Assembly: GCA_002780675.1 (NCBI GenBank)
Contig: PEUR01000026.1
Coordinates: 1 to 9,943, forward strand
Source: Gallionellales bacterium CG03_land_8_20_14_0_80_55_15
GTDB lineage: Bacteria > Pseudomonadota > Gammaproteobacteria > Burkholderiales > Gallionellaceae
Direction: 5' to 3'
Length of the DNA stretch: 9,943 bases
Each line of letters begins with the position of its first letter. The first letter of the stretch is position 1. This document shows positions 1 through 6,401 of this stretch, one piece after another. Under the pieces are notes generated by a model that was not told the origin of the DNA, ran no database searches, and saw only the letters and a program-made list of their open reading frames with translations. Both the position numbers and the translations under genes were made by a program.

Positions 1-82
1 AACCGGCCAAAGCCAGCGGCAACAGCGCCATCAATATGGCGTGATGGAGAATACTTTTTTTGGATTTACAGGTGTCTGACAT
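1..82 (-). CDS. Divergent gene, 5' end only (secreted or membrane protein)
   Basis: On the minus strand an ATG at 82-80 opens a frame that stays open to the window edge (27 codons). A purine-rich Shine-Dalgarno GGGAGG (plus-strand CCTCCC, 87-92) lies 4 nt upstream. The start reads MSDTCKSKKS followed by a hydrophobic stretch (ILMALLPLALAG). That is the layout of a Sec signal peptide or a first membrane helix: basic n-region, then hydrophobic core. Only the N-terminus is visible and I do not recognise the family. It would be transcribed away from kdsD, making 83-489 a divergent promoter region. A second small minus-strand frame with a better-spaced Shine-Dalgarno overlaps it (31-141), so the true start is not settled. 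Confidence 0.5.
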   Translation of the reverse strand, partial: MSDTCKSKKSILHHAILMALLPLALAG

Positions 83-289
83 GATGCCTCCCAGGATTGG
101 TGAATTAACAATTGTGGTTTGGAAGCTTTGGGATGGAGCATGGTTTATTTCCTCCCCAATTGCTGTTTTGCTACATCGTGAGAAGGCAGCGCATTTCACC
201 CAGTCACTGGTTCGCACCATAATGGTTTTATCTGCCGATGTGTATATGCCAAACGGTCTATATCTTTTGGCCTGGTCGAGCCAACAAAA

Positions 290-311
290 ATTGTTAAACA
301 GACTTAACAAT
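290..311. promoter_or_regulatory. 22-bp perfect inverted repeat, possible operator
   Basis: The arms ATTGTTAA (290-297) and TTAACAAT (304-311) are perfect reverse complements around the 6-nt spacer ACAGAC. The size and symmetry suit binding by a dimeric helix-turn-helix regulator. The site lies between two divergent genes and could serve either. It does not match the FNR/CRP half-site spacing. No regulator can be named from sequence alone. Confidence 0.4.
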
Positions 312-430
312 GAACGCCTGGTATTTGAATTTTTTGATAAAAATCATATTGTTACGGTTTTTGTTCGCTCAGCGGCAAGGCTGGCGGCCGGAACGAGTGA
401 AATCCAATGAAAGCAATGACGCGTGAATTA

Positions 431-476
431 TTGCCGGACGGCTTACGACTTACGACTTACGACTATCTTCCGGCAA
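431..476. repeat. Inverted repeat enclosing a 3-copy heptamer array
   Basis: The 8-bp arms TTGCCGGA (431-438) and TCCGGCAA (469-476) are perfect reverse complements. The 30-nt interior contains three perfect copies of TTACGAC (443-463). The right arm ends only 6 nt before the extended -10 element of kdsD. Tandem 7-mers can change copy number by replication slippage, and this one sits just upstream of a promoter. No regulatory role has been shown. Confidence 0.7.
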
Positions 477-482
477 ACACCT

Positions 483-491
483 TGCTATAAT
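483..491 (+). promoter_or_regulatory. Extended -10 promoter of kdsD
   Basis: TGCTATAAT matches the extended -10 consensus TGnTATAAT exactly, with TATAAT at 486-491. No good -35 hexamer lies 16-18 nt upstream (for example CTATCT at 463-468), as expected when a promoter relies on the TGn extension. Transcription starting about 7 nt downstream of the -10 would begin at about 497-499, at the ATG at 499. This would drive kdsD and possibly the genes downstream. Confidence 0.6.
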
Positions 492-1485
492 GCGCCGCAT
501 GAAGAAACCTCTCTCAGTTGCGCCGCGTGCGCTGGAACTTGGCCGCCAGGTTCTGGATATTGAAGCCGCCGCCGTGCGCGCACTCAGCATTCGTTTGGAT
601 GATACTTTTGTCGCAGCGCTAGATGTGATCCTGCGCTGCGATGGGCGCGTGATCGTCAGCGGCATGGGCAAGTCTGGTCATATTGCCCGCAAGATAGCCG
701 CCACCATGTCCAGTACCGGTACGCCTGCTTATTTTGTGCATCCGGGTGAGGCCAGTCACGGTGATCTGGGTATGGTGGCGGGCGAGGATGTGTTCATCGC
801 CTTGTCTTATTCCGGCGAAAGCCAGGAGCTGATGGCGATTGTGCCTATCGTCAAGCGACTGGGGGCGAAGCTGATCAGCATGACGGGCAACCCTGCTTCC
901 AGTCTGGCGAAAGTATCCGACGTTCATCTCAATGCGGCGGTGGACAAAGAGGCTTGCCCGATGGGGCTGGCTCCGACGGCGAGTACCACCGCCTCGCTGG
1001 CGTTGGGCGATGCCCTGGCGGTGGCGCTGCTGGATGCCAAGGGGTTCAATGCGGAGAATTTTGCCCGTTCTCATCCGGGCGGTAGTCTGGGGCGGCGTTT
1101 GCTGACGCTGGTTGGCGACTTGATGCGTGTCGGGGAACGTATCCCCAAGGTGCGCGAAGATGCGATGTTGGGCGCGGCACTGATGGAGATGTCGCGCAAA
1201 GGCGTAGGGATGACTGCGATTGTGGATGAAAATGACACCGTGCTGGGTATTTATACTGACGGCGATTTGCGTCGCACGCTGGAAAAAAAGCTGGATTTCA
1301 GTGCCACGCCAGTGCGCGGTGTAATGTCCGCCAACCCGCATTGCATCGGTCCCGACAGTTTGGCTGCCGAGGCGGTGCAGTTGATGGAGCAATACAATAT
1401 CAATCAGATGCTGGTGGTGAATGGGCAACATCAATTGGTCGGGGCGTTGAGTATGCACGACTTGCTGCACGCCAAAGTCATTTGA
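490..1485 (+). CDS. kdsD: D-arabinose 5-phosphate isomerase (KpsF/GutQ family)
   Basis: It interconverts D-ribulose 5-phosphate and D-arabinose 5-phosphate, the first committed step to Kdo, an inner-core LPS sugar; a cytosolic enzyme. An N-terminal SIS domain (about 40-190) carries GMGKSGH (58-64), HPGEASHGDLG (84-94), SYSGES (106-111) and SHPGG (194-198). K61, E110, E154 and H195 fit the catalytic set known for this family. Two CBS domains follow (about 210-262 and 278-326), each with a typical GIYTDGDLRR or GALSMHDLL ending. Length is 331 aa against 328 in E. coli. The ATG at 490 overlaps the TATAAT box, so the ATG at 499 (MKKPLSV, 328 aa) is the likelier start. Neither start has a Shine-Dalgarno, which suggests a leaderless mRNA. 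It heads the kdsD-kdsC-lptCAB group. Confidence 0.95.
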   Translation: MRRMKKPLSVAPRALELGRQVLDIEAAAVRALSIRLDDTFVAALDVILRCDGRVIVSGMGKSGHIARKIAATMSSTGTPAYFVHPGEASHGDLGMVAGEDVFIALSYSGESQELMAIVPIVKRLGAKLISMTGNPASSLAKVSDVHLNAAVDKEACPMGLAPTASTTASLALGDALAVALLDAKGFNAENFARSHPGGSLGRRLLTLVGDLMRVGERIPKVREDAMLGAALMEMSRKGVGMTAIVDENDTVLGIYTDGDLRRTLEKKLDFSATPVRGVMSANPHCIGPDSLAAEAVQLMEQYNINQMLVVNGQHQLVGALSMHDLLHAKVI

Positions 1486-1502
1486 GCTGTGCATTTCCAA
1501 CT

Positions 1503-1554
1503 AACGGGCATGGAAAAGTAACCACCCCTGATGATGAAACTCTCCATGTCCGTT
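1503..1554 (+). other. Long-loop RNA hairpin after kdsD
   Basis: Positions 1503-1514 (AACGGGCATGGA) pair along their full length with 1543-1554 (TCCATGTCCGTT). This gives 12 bp including one G-U wobble (1508/1549), around a 28-nt loop. It begins 18 nt after the kdsD stop. No T-run follows, so it is not an intrinsic terminator. It may protect the kdsD 3' end or belong to an inserted repeat. Confidence 0.5.
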
Positions 1555-1569
1555 CCCTCACCCCCGTCC

Positions 1570-1592
1570 CCCCTCTCCCAGAGGGAGAGGGG
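1570..1592. repeat. REP-like palindrome between kdsD and kdsC
   Basis: CCCCTCTCCC (1570-1579) and GGGAGAGGGG (1583-1592) form a perfect 10-bp stem with the 3-nt loop AGA, preceded by a C-rich CCCTCACCCC-type stretch (from about 1555). This is the typical look of the dispersed CTCTCCC/GGGAGAG intergenic repeat seen in many proteobacterial genomes. Its minus-strand reading gives the familiar spurious peptide PLSLWERG. No T-tract follows, so it is not a standard terminator, though it could stabilise or partly block the transcript. Confidence 0.6.
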
Positions 1593-1654
1593 TACAGTTC
1601 GTCGCTGCGCGAGTTTCACGTTAATGAACAACTAACGATTTTCAGGAGAAAACT

Positions 1655-2173
1655 ATGTTTTTGAGTCGCGTTAAATTGATTCGCCTGGTGGCTTTTGATG
1701 TGGATGGGGTGATGACGGACGGGGGCTTGTATCTGTCCGATTCGGGTGAGGAATTCAAGCGCTTCAATTCGCTGGATGGGCACGGCATCAAGATGTTGCG
1801 CGCCAGCGGCGTGGAGGTTGCCATTATTACCGGGCGCACCTCGACTTGTGTGACTAAACGCGCCGAAAATCTGGGCATTACGCATGTTTACCAGGGAGTG
1901 GAGCGCAAGCTCGACGCGATGGTTGATTTGCTCAATCAACTCAACCTGTCGCGCGACTGCGCCGCTTATATGGGCGATGATGTGGTTGACTTGTGTGTGA
2001 TGCGCCATGTCGGGCTGTCTATCAGCGTACCCGAATCCCCCCAGTTAGTGCGCGAGCATTCCAATTATGTGACCCGTCGCAGCGGCGGACACGGCGCGGT
2101 ACGCGAGGCGTGCGAACTGATTATGTCGGTACAGGGAACGCTCCAGGCGCAACTGGCTCCCTATCTGGAATGA
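1655..2173 (+). CDS. kdsC: 3-deoxy-manno-octulosonate-8-phosphatase
   Basis: It removes phosphate from Kdo 8-phosphate to give Kdo for LPS inner core; a cytosolic, Mg-dependent enzyme of the HAD superfamily (capless C0 type, usually a tetramer). HAD motif I is FDVDGVMTDG (14-23), with nucleophile D15 and acid/base D17. Motif II is ITGR (58-61), motif III uses K85, and motif IV is GDDVVD (107-112). The C-terminal SGGHGAVRE (143-151) is typical of KdsC. Length of 172 aa is normal for the family. The start is fixed by a good AGGAG (1644-1648), 6 nt before ATG. The Kdo 8-phosphate synthase gene (kdsA) is not in the window. Confidence 0.95.
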   Translation: MFLSRVKLIRLVAFDVDGVMTDGGLYLSDSGEEFKRFNSLDGHGIKMLRASGVEVAIITGRTSTCVTKRAENLGITHVYQGVERKLDAMVDLLNQLNLSRDCAAYMGDDVVDLCVMRHVGLSISVPESPQLVREHSNYVTRRSGGHGAVREACELIMSVQGTLQAQLAPYLE

Positions 2174-2196
2174 TGCTCCCAAGATGATTCGCCCCA

Positions 2197-2775
2197 ATGA
2201 TTCGTAAGTCACGTTTACGTTACTGGTTACCCTTGTTGCCGCTCATCGCTCTGCTGGCCTTCGTCTATTGGCTGGATTTGCAAGTTCGTCAGGAGGGGGC
2301 GGCAGCCACTAATCGGCATCATGATCCTGATGTGATGGTGGATAATTTTAATGCCACGACCCTGGATGACCAGGGCGTGCCTCGCCTCTTTATGCAGGCG
2401 CGGCAGTTGCGCCACTACCCTGATAATGACAGCACCGAGCTTGACATGCCGCATTTGACCCTGCGCAGTACCGAGCGCCCCGATGTGTTGATGAGTGCGC
2501 AGCGCGGTGAAGTTTCCAGCAAGGGCGATGTCGTGATTATGCGTGATGAAGTGAAGGTGGATCGCAAGGCAAGCGCGAGTTTGGCAGCCCTCGCCATGCG
2601 TAGCGAATATCTGCGCGTGTTGCCGAACCGCGATCTGGCCGATACCGATCAGGCCGTTACCCTTTTCAGTGAAGGAAATACTGTGCACGCGATTGGCCTT
2701 GAAATGGACAATAACGCGCATACCTTGAAACTGCTCTCTCATGTTAGAAGTGAACATTTAGCCAATGCGAAATAA
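2197..2775 (+). CDS. lptC: LPS export system protein LptC
   Basis: A bitopic inner-membrane protein that receives LPS from the LptBFG transporter and hands it to periplasmic LptA. A basic start (MIRKSRLRYW) is followed by one membrane helix (about 10-26). The rest is a periplasmic beta-rich domain of the LptC/YrbK type with the characteristic segment DNFNATTLDDQGVPRL (49-64). Length of 192 aa matches the E. coli protein (191). No strong Shine-Dalgarno is visible. It begins 23 nt after kdsC and overlaps lptA by 11 nt, so translational coupling is likely. Sequence conservation is low in this family, so position in the operon adds weight. Confidence 0.9.
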   Translation: MIRKSRLRYWLPLLPLIALLAFVYWLDLQVRQEGAAATNRHHDPDVMVDNFNATTLDDQGVPRLFMQARQLRHYPDNDSTELDMPHLTLRSTERPDVLMSAQRGEVSSKGDVVIMRDEVKVDRKASASLAALAMRSEYLRVLPNRDLADTDQAVTLFSEGNTVHAIGLEMDNNAHTLKLLSHVRSEHLANAK

Positions 2776-3343
2776 ACTGTTGTTGTTGATTCTCCTGCTG
2801 TTAGGCAGCCCGGTCAGCCATGCGGAACGCGCCGATCGCGAACAGCCTGTCAATATTGAAGCCGATCGGGTGCTGATAGACAATGCCAAACAAATCAGTA
2901 CCTTCGAGGGTCGGGTACAAATGACTCAGGGTACGATGGTGATACGCGGCGACAAGGTTGTTGTGGTGCAGGACAAGGACGGTTTCCAGCATGGCACGGT
3001 ATATGGGCACACTGCCAGTTTCAGGCAAAAGCGTGAGGGGCTAAACGAATATGTGGAAGGGTATGCCGAACGTATCGAATATGACATGCGTTCCGACCTC
3101 GTTGATTTTTATGTGCAGGCACGGGTCAAGCGTTCGCAGGATGATGTGCGTGGCGAACATATTACCTATAACACCAAGACTGAAATTTTTCAGGCAGATG
3201 GCGGTAAGGCAGCTTCTAGTGGCGCTGCGCCTTCACGCGTCCGTGCGGTGTTGCACCCAAAGCCAAAAACGGCTGACCAGGGGGCAGGCGATGCGCCAGT
3301 GTCCGAGCCGGGAAATACCCCGTCGGCGGTAAAGCGAAAATGA
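2765..3343 (+). CDS. lptA: LPS transport periplasmic protein LptA
   Basis: It forms the periplasmic bridge that carries LPS from LptC to the outer-membrane LptD. A Sec signal peptide is clear: MRNK, a run of leucines, then SHA with likely cleavage after A20. An OstA/LptA beta-jellyroll domain follows (about 27-155), beginning [13 protein letters not shown] and including [19 protein letters not shown] (45-63). The last 40 residues are a low-complexity Ala/Pro/Ser-rich tail ending in basic residues. Total length of 192 aa is close to E. coli (185). The start lies inside lptC, and its stop overlaps lptB by 4 nt (ATGA at 3340-3343). Confidence 0.93.
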   Translation: MRNKLLLLILLLLGSPVSHAERADREQPVNIEADRVLIDNAKQISTFEGRVQMTQGTMVIRGDKVVVVQDKDGFQHGTVYGHTASFRQKREGLNEYVEGYAERIEYDMRSDLVDFYVQARVKRSQDDVRGEHITYNTKTEIFQADGGKAASSGAAPSRVRAVLHPKPKTADQGAGDAPVSEPGNTPSAVKRK

Positions 3344-4062
3344 GCGAGTTGCGTGCGGTCGCACTGAAGAAAAGTTACGGTTTGAATACCGTGGTGCATG
3401 ACGCTTCGTTATCGGTTCAAAGCGGTGAGGTGGTTGGTTTGCTGGGTCCCAATGGGGCTGGGAAAACCACCTCGTTTTATATGATCGTTGGTTTGGTCTC
3501 TGCCGATGGCGGCAAGATATTGATTGATGATCAGGATATTACCCACTTGCCGATACATCGTCGCGCCCGTATGGGGCTGGGTTATCTGCCGCAGGAGGCT
3601 TCGATCTTCCGCCGCATGACCGTGGCGCAAAATATTCAGTCGGTACTGGAATTGCAGGAGTTGTCCGAGACTGATATTGAGCGCAGGCTGGAAGATTTGC
3701 TGGAAGATTTGCATATCGGGTCTATCCGCAATAATCCGGCCATCAGCCTGTCGGGTGGCGAACGTCGCCGGGTCGAAATCGCCCGTGCGCTGGCGACCGA
3801 TCCTCGCTTCATTTTGCTCGATGAACCCTTTGCGGGCGTGGATCCCATCGCCGTGCTGGATATTCAGAAAATCATTGGTTTTCTCAAGGAGCGCAATATC
3901 GGGGTGCTGATTACCGATCATAACGTGCGTGAAACCCTGGGGATTTGTGATCGTGCTTACATCATTAACGCGGGTGCGGTGATGGCGGAAGGCAAGCCGG
4001 ATGAAATCATCTACAATGAGGGCGTGAGGAAAGTTTATCTGGGCGAACACTTCAAGCTGTGA
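3340..4062 (+). CDS. lptB: LPS export ABC transporter ATPase LptB
   Basis: The cytosolic ATPase dimer that powers LPS extraction by LptF/LptG. All ABC motifs are present: Walker A GPNGAGKT (36-43), Q-loop Q85 in YLPQE, signature LSGGE (137-141), Walker B FILLDEP with D161 and E162, and switch H195 in TDHN. The C-terminal [10 protein letters not shown] is characteristic of LptB. Length is 240 aa (E. coli 241). The ATG overlaps the lptA stop (ATGA). The lptF and lptG partners are not in the window, which is normal because they usually lie elsewhere. Confidence 0.97.
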   Translation: MSELRAVALKKSYGLNTVVHDASLSVQSGEVVGLLGPNGAGKTTSFYMIVGLVSADGGKILIDDQDITHLPIHRRARMGLGYLPQEASIFRRMTVAQNIQSVLELQELSETDIERRLEDLLEDLHIGSIRNNPAISLSGGERRRVEIARALATDPRFILLDEPFAGVDPIAVLDIQKIIGFLKERNIGVLITDHNVRETLGICDRAYIINAGAVMAEGKPDEIIYNEGVRKVYLGEHFKL

Positions 4063-4102
4063 CGTTAACCCGGATGCATTTTTTCAAATACAACATTAAA
4101 TA

Positions 4103-5539
4103 ATGAAGGCCTCCCTACAACTTCGCATGTCCCAGCAGCTGGCGCTTACGCCCCAGTTGCAGCAGGCCATTCGATTGCTACAGATTTCCACTCAGGAGAT
4201 GGAACAGGAAGTGGCGCGTATGCTCGATGAAAATCCTATGCTGGAATTAACCGCTGATTTTAAAAACTATGCGGCTGACTCGCGTGCTGGCGCAAGCACG
4301 GAAAATGACGAAGCTGCCGAGAGTGACGGCGAAGAGGGTAATAGCATCACAGAGTCCGGTAATAGCGTCACAGAGTCCATTGAATGGGAGAGCGGCAGTG
4401 CTGCTCCCAGCAGCAGCGATGACGAAAATTGGGCTTATCCCGAACCGGCGGCAAAGCAAGCCAGTATGCGTGAGTACCTGCATAGTCAATTGGCCGTGAG
4501 TCAGTTGGCGCTCAAGGACAGACAGGTCGTCGGGATGTTGATTGATGCCCTGGACGATAGAGGTTACCTGGAACTGGAGCTGGCAGAGTTGGCCGAGTTG
4601 TTGCCGGCAGAGCTTGCCATTAGCCTGGACGATCTCGAGACGGCTCTGGTGCAATTGCAATATCTCGATCAGCCGGGCATAGGCGCGCGCGATTTGGGTG
4701 AGTGTCTGACCCTGCAACTCAAGGTTCTGCCTGACGATACGCCGCATCGCGAGCTGGCAATCTGCCTGGTGACGCAACATCTGGATTTGGTTGCCGCACA
4801 CGACTTTGCTCGTATCAGAAAAATACTGCGTTGTTCGGAGGATCAATTGCGTGCCGCGCAACAGTTGATAGCCGGGCTGAAGCCCCGACCCGCTGCCGAG
4901 TTTGACCGGACGGTTGCTGACTATGTTATTCCTGATGTGATTGTCGAGCAGCGCGAGGGTAAATGGCGCGTGCGCTTGAATCCCGATGCGATGCCCAAGG
5001 TGTGCGTAAACCAGATGTATGCGAACATATTACAGCAGCGCGATGACAAGACCGGTTCACCGTTGGCGGCACAGCTACAGGAGGCAAGCTGGTTTGTCAA
5101 AAGCCTGCAGCAACGGTTTGAAACTATTTTACGGGTTGCGCAGGCTATCGTGGAACGGCAAACAGCCTTTCTCGAGCACGGCGAAATCGGTATACGGCCG
5201 CTGATATTGCGGGAAATTGCCGACGCGCTGGAGTTGCACGAATCAACGGTATCGCGCGGCACCACGCAGAAGTTTATGCGTACGCCGCGCGGAATTCATG
5301 AATTTAAGCATTTCTTTGGCAGCGGTTTAGTCACCGAAAGTGGCGGAGCCTGTTCTTCGGCAGCAATACGCGAATTGCTCAGGCAATTAGTGGCTGATGA
5401 AGATACCTGTAAACCCCTTACGGATGGCCGCATGTCAGAAATCTTGGCGCAACAGGGTATAGTAGTTGCCCGACGCACCATAGCAAAGTATCGGGAAGCA
5501 TTGCATATCCTCCCGGTGAATCTCCGTAAAACACTCTAA
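4103..5539 (+). CDS. rpoN: RNA polymerase sigma-54 factor
   Basis: The alternative sigma factor that recognises -24/-12 promoters and needs enhancer-binding ATPases. Region I is Q/L-rich (MSQQLALTPQLQQAIRLLQ, about 9-27), region II is an acidic linker (about 50-118), and a core-binding domain spans about 120-260. A helix-turn-helix follows (LHESTVSR, about 378-385), with the RpoN box ARRTIAKYRE at 456-465. Length is 478 aa (E. coli 477). The start is 40 nt after lptB and has no clear Shine-Dalgarno. Region II contains an in-frame 7-residue duplication (79-92). Several normally conserved C-terminal positions are altered (G386, H399, H403, A416). Association with lptB upstream and hpf-ptsN downstream is conserved in proteobacteria. 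Confidence 0.96.
   Translation: MKASLQLRMSQQLALTPQLQQAIRLLQISTQEMEQEVARMLDENPMLELTADFKNYAADSRAGASTENDEAAESDGEEGNSITESGNSVTESIEWESGSAAPSSSDDENWAYPEPAAKQASMREYLHSQLAVSQLALKDRQVVGMLIDALDDRGYLELELAELAELLPAELAISLDDLETALVQLQYLDQPGIGARDLGECLTLQLKVLPDDTPHRELAICLVTQHLDLVAAHDFARIRKILRCSEDQLRAAQQLIAGLKPRPAAEFDRTVADYVIPDVIVEQREGKWRVRLNPDAMPKVCVNQMYANILQQRDDKTGSPLAAQLQEASWFVKSLQQRFETILRVAQAIVERQTAFLEHGEIGIRPLILREIADALELHESTVSRGTTQKFMRTPRGIHEFKHFFGSGLVTESGGACSSAAIRELLRQLVADEDTCKPLTDGRMSEILAQQGIVVARRTIAKYREALHILPVNLRKTL
4337..4378 (+). repeat. In-frame 21-bp tandem duplication in rpoN
   Basis: Two adjacent 21-bp units (4337-4357 and 4358-4378) differ at one base only (A4346 against G4367). They encode GNSITES and GNSVTES (residues 79-92) in the acidic linker of sigma-54. 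The near-identity suggests a recent slippage duplication. The linker tolerates length change in this family, so function is probably kept. Confidence 0.85.
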
Positions 5540-5555
5540 ATATAAGGAGCTCAGA

Positions 5556-5885
5556 ATGAACATTCAGCTAACCGGACATCACCTAGAAATCACTCCTGCC
5601 ATTCGTGAATATACGACCAGCAAATTAAGTAAAATCAAACGCCACTTCGATGGAGTCATGGATGTCACCGTCATCCTGTCGGTAGATAAATTAGTTCAAA
5701 AAGCCGAGGCGACCGTACACATCAGCGGAAAAAACATTTTTGTCGAGTCTGAAGACGAAAATTTGTATGCGGCGATTGATGCTCTGGTGGATAAACTGGA
5801 TCGTCAGGTGATGAAACACAAGGGCAAGCTGTCTGCGCAACGCCATGATGAAACCATAGGCGGCGTTGTAACAGAACAAGAATAA
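5556..5885 (+). CDS. hpf: Ribosome hibernation promoting factor, short form
   Basis: It binds the 30S decoding region in stationary phase and helps form inactive 100S ribosomes. The 109-aa protein has the single HPF/RaiA (sigma-54 modulation protein) domain: MNIQLTGHHLEITPAIREY at the start, KLSKIKRHF (23-31), a basic helix, and EDENLYAAIDALVDKLDRQ (66-84) followed by VMKHKGK. It lacks the long-HPF C-terminal domain. A strong Shine-Dalgarno TAAGGAG (5543-5549) lies 6 nt before ATG. That is better than any other translation signal in this cluster except kdsC, so the protein is probably well expressed. It sits 16 nt after rpoN, the usual arrangement. Confidence 0.95.
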   Translation: MNIQLTGHHLEITPAIREYTTSKLSKIKRHFDGVMDVTVILSVDKLVQKAEATVHISGKNIFVESEDENLYAAIDALVDKLDRQVMKHKGKLSAQRHDETIGGVVTEQE

Positions 5886-5895
5886 TCCTCCTTCC

Positions 5896-5917
5896 GGGGC
5901 GGTAGCAATGCCGCCCT
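5896..5917 (+). other. Intercistronic hairpin with GCAA tetraloop (hpf-ptsN)
   Basis: Positions 5896-5904 pair with 5909-5917: a GGGCGG/CCGCCC core (5897-5902, 5911-5916) extended inward by U-G and A-U pairs and outward by a G-U pair. It is closed by the GNRA-type loop GCAA (5905-5908). No T-run follows, so it is unlikely to be a terminator. It could define or protect the hpf 3' end and so separate hpf and ptsN expression. Confidence 0.6.
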
Positions 5918-5939
5918 GCGTGCTTAAGGCAAGACAACA

Positions 5940-6401
5940 ATGAACTTGATCAGCAAAATTCTTGCACCCGACAATATTCTGATTGATAGCGAGTCAACCA
6001 GCAAAAAACGTGTCTTCGAGCGCGTCGGTATGCTGTTTGAAAACCATGAACAGATCGCTCACAACCAGGTGTTTGATAGTCTTTTCGCACGAGAAAAGCT
6101 GGGCTCGACGGGGTTGGGTCAGGGTGTGGCGATTCCGCACGGACGCATTCCCAAGCTGGAAAAGGCGACCGCCGCGTTCGTTAAAACGACCCGTCCGATA
6201 CCCTTTGATGCGCCAGACGGGCTGCCCGTTAATCTTATTTTTGTATTGCTCGTGCCGGATCTTGCGACCGATTTGCATTTGCAGCTACTCGGTGAATTGG
6301 CGCAGATGTTCAGCGACACACTTTTCCGTAATCGTTTGCTGGAGTGCGCAGATAGCGCCAGCATTCACCAGCTTTTTTACGACTGGAACACCAAGGCATG
6401 A
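5940..6401 (+). CDS. ptsN: Nitrogen-PTS EIIA component (EIIA-Ntr)
   Basis: A phosphocarrier of the regulatory nitrogen PTS; in other proteobacteria it controls potassium transport, carbon-nitrogen balance and sensor kinases. The 153-aa protein is one PTS_EIIA type-2 domain. The phosphorylation site is H67 within GVAIPHGRI (62-70), preceded by REKLGSTGLGQ (51-61). The segment DGLPVNLIFVLLVPD is also typical. A weak AAGG (5926-5929) lies 10 nt before the ATG. The stop overlaps hprK by 4 nt (ATGA at 6398-6401). The phosphodonors NPr/HPr and EI-Ntr are not encoded in the window. Confidence 0.95.
   Translation: MNLISKILAPDNILIDSESTSKKRVFERVGMLFENHEQIAHNQVFDSLFAREKLGSTGLGQGVAIPHGRIPKLEKATAAFVKTTRPIPFDAPDGLPVNLIFVLLVPDLATDLHLQLLGELAQMFSDTLFRNRLLECADSASIHQLFYDWNTKA

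Larger units (their letters stand above)
83..489. other. Divergent intergenic region, no convincing gene
   Basis: This 407-nt stretch is more AT-rich than the flanking genes and separates the divergent partial gene from kdsD. It holds a 22-bp palindrome (290-311), a 7-bp tandem repeat inside an inverted repeat (431-476) and the kdsD promoter. A weak minus-strand promoter candidate is TTGGCA (252-247), a 16-nt spacer, then TAAAAC (230-225), which would serve the leftward gene. A plus-strand frame at 60-410 (116 codons) resembles no family I know and overlaps the start of the leftward gene, so I do not call it. Confidence 0.5.

Noticed and set aside
60..410. 116-codon plus-strand frame as a gene
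   Set aside because: No recognisable family, no Shine-Dalgarno, and it overlaps the better-supported minus-strand start at 82 and the palindrome at 290-311.
619..1500. Long minus-strand frame opposite kdsD
   Set aside because: Rich in His/Gln/Arg as expected from antisense reading of a GC-rich gene; kdsD motifs fix the plus strand as coding.
1570..1592. Intrinsic terminator after kdsD
   Set aside because: Strong stem but no T-tract after it, and kdsC follows in the same pathway and orientation.
1431..1631. Minus-strand frame containing PLSLWERG
   Set aside because: Known kind of spurious translation of the CTCTCCC/GGGAGAG intergenic repeat.
2992..3010. Sigma-54 promoter (TGGCACG) inside lptA
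   Set aside because: The -24 half matches but there is no TTGC at the -12 distance.
3409..4050. Minus-strand frame opposite lptB
   Set aside because: Complete ABC ATPase motifs are on the plus strand; the antisense frame has no family features.
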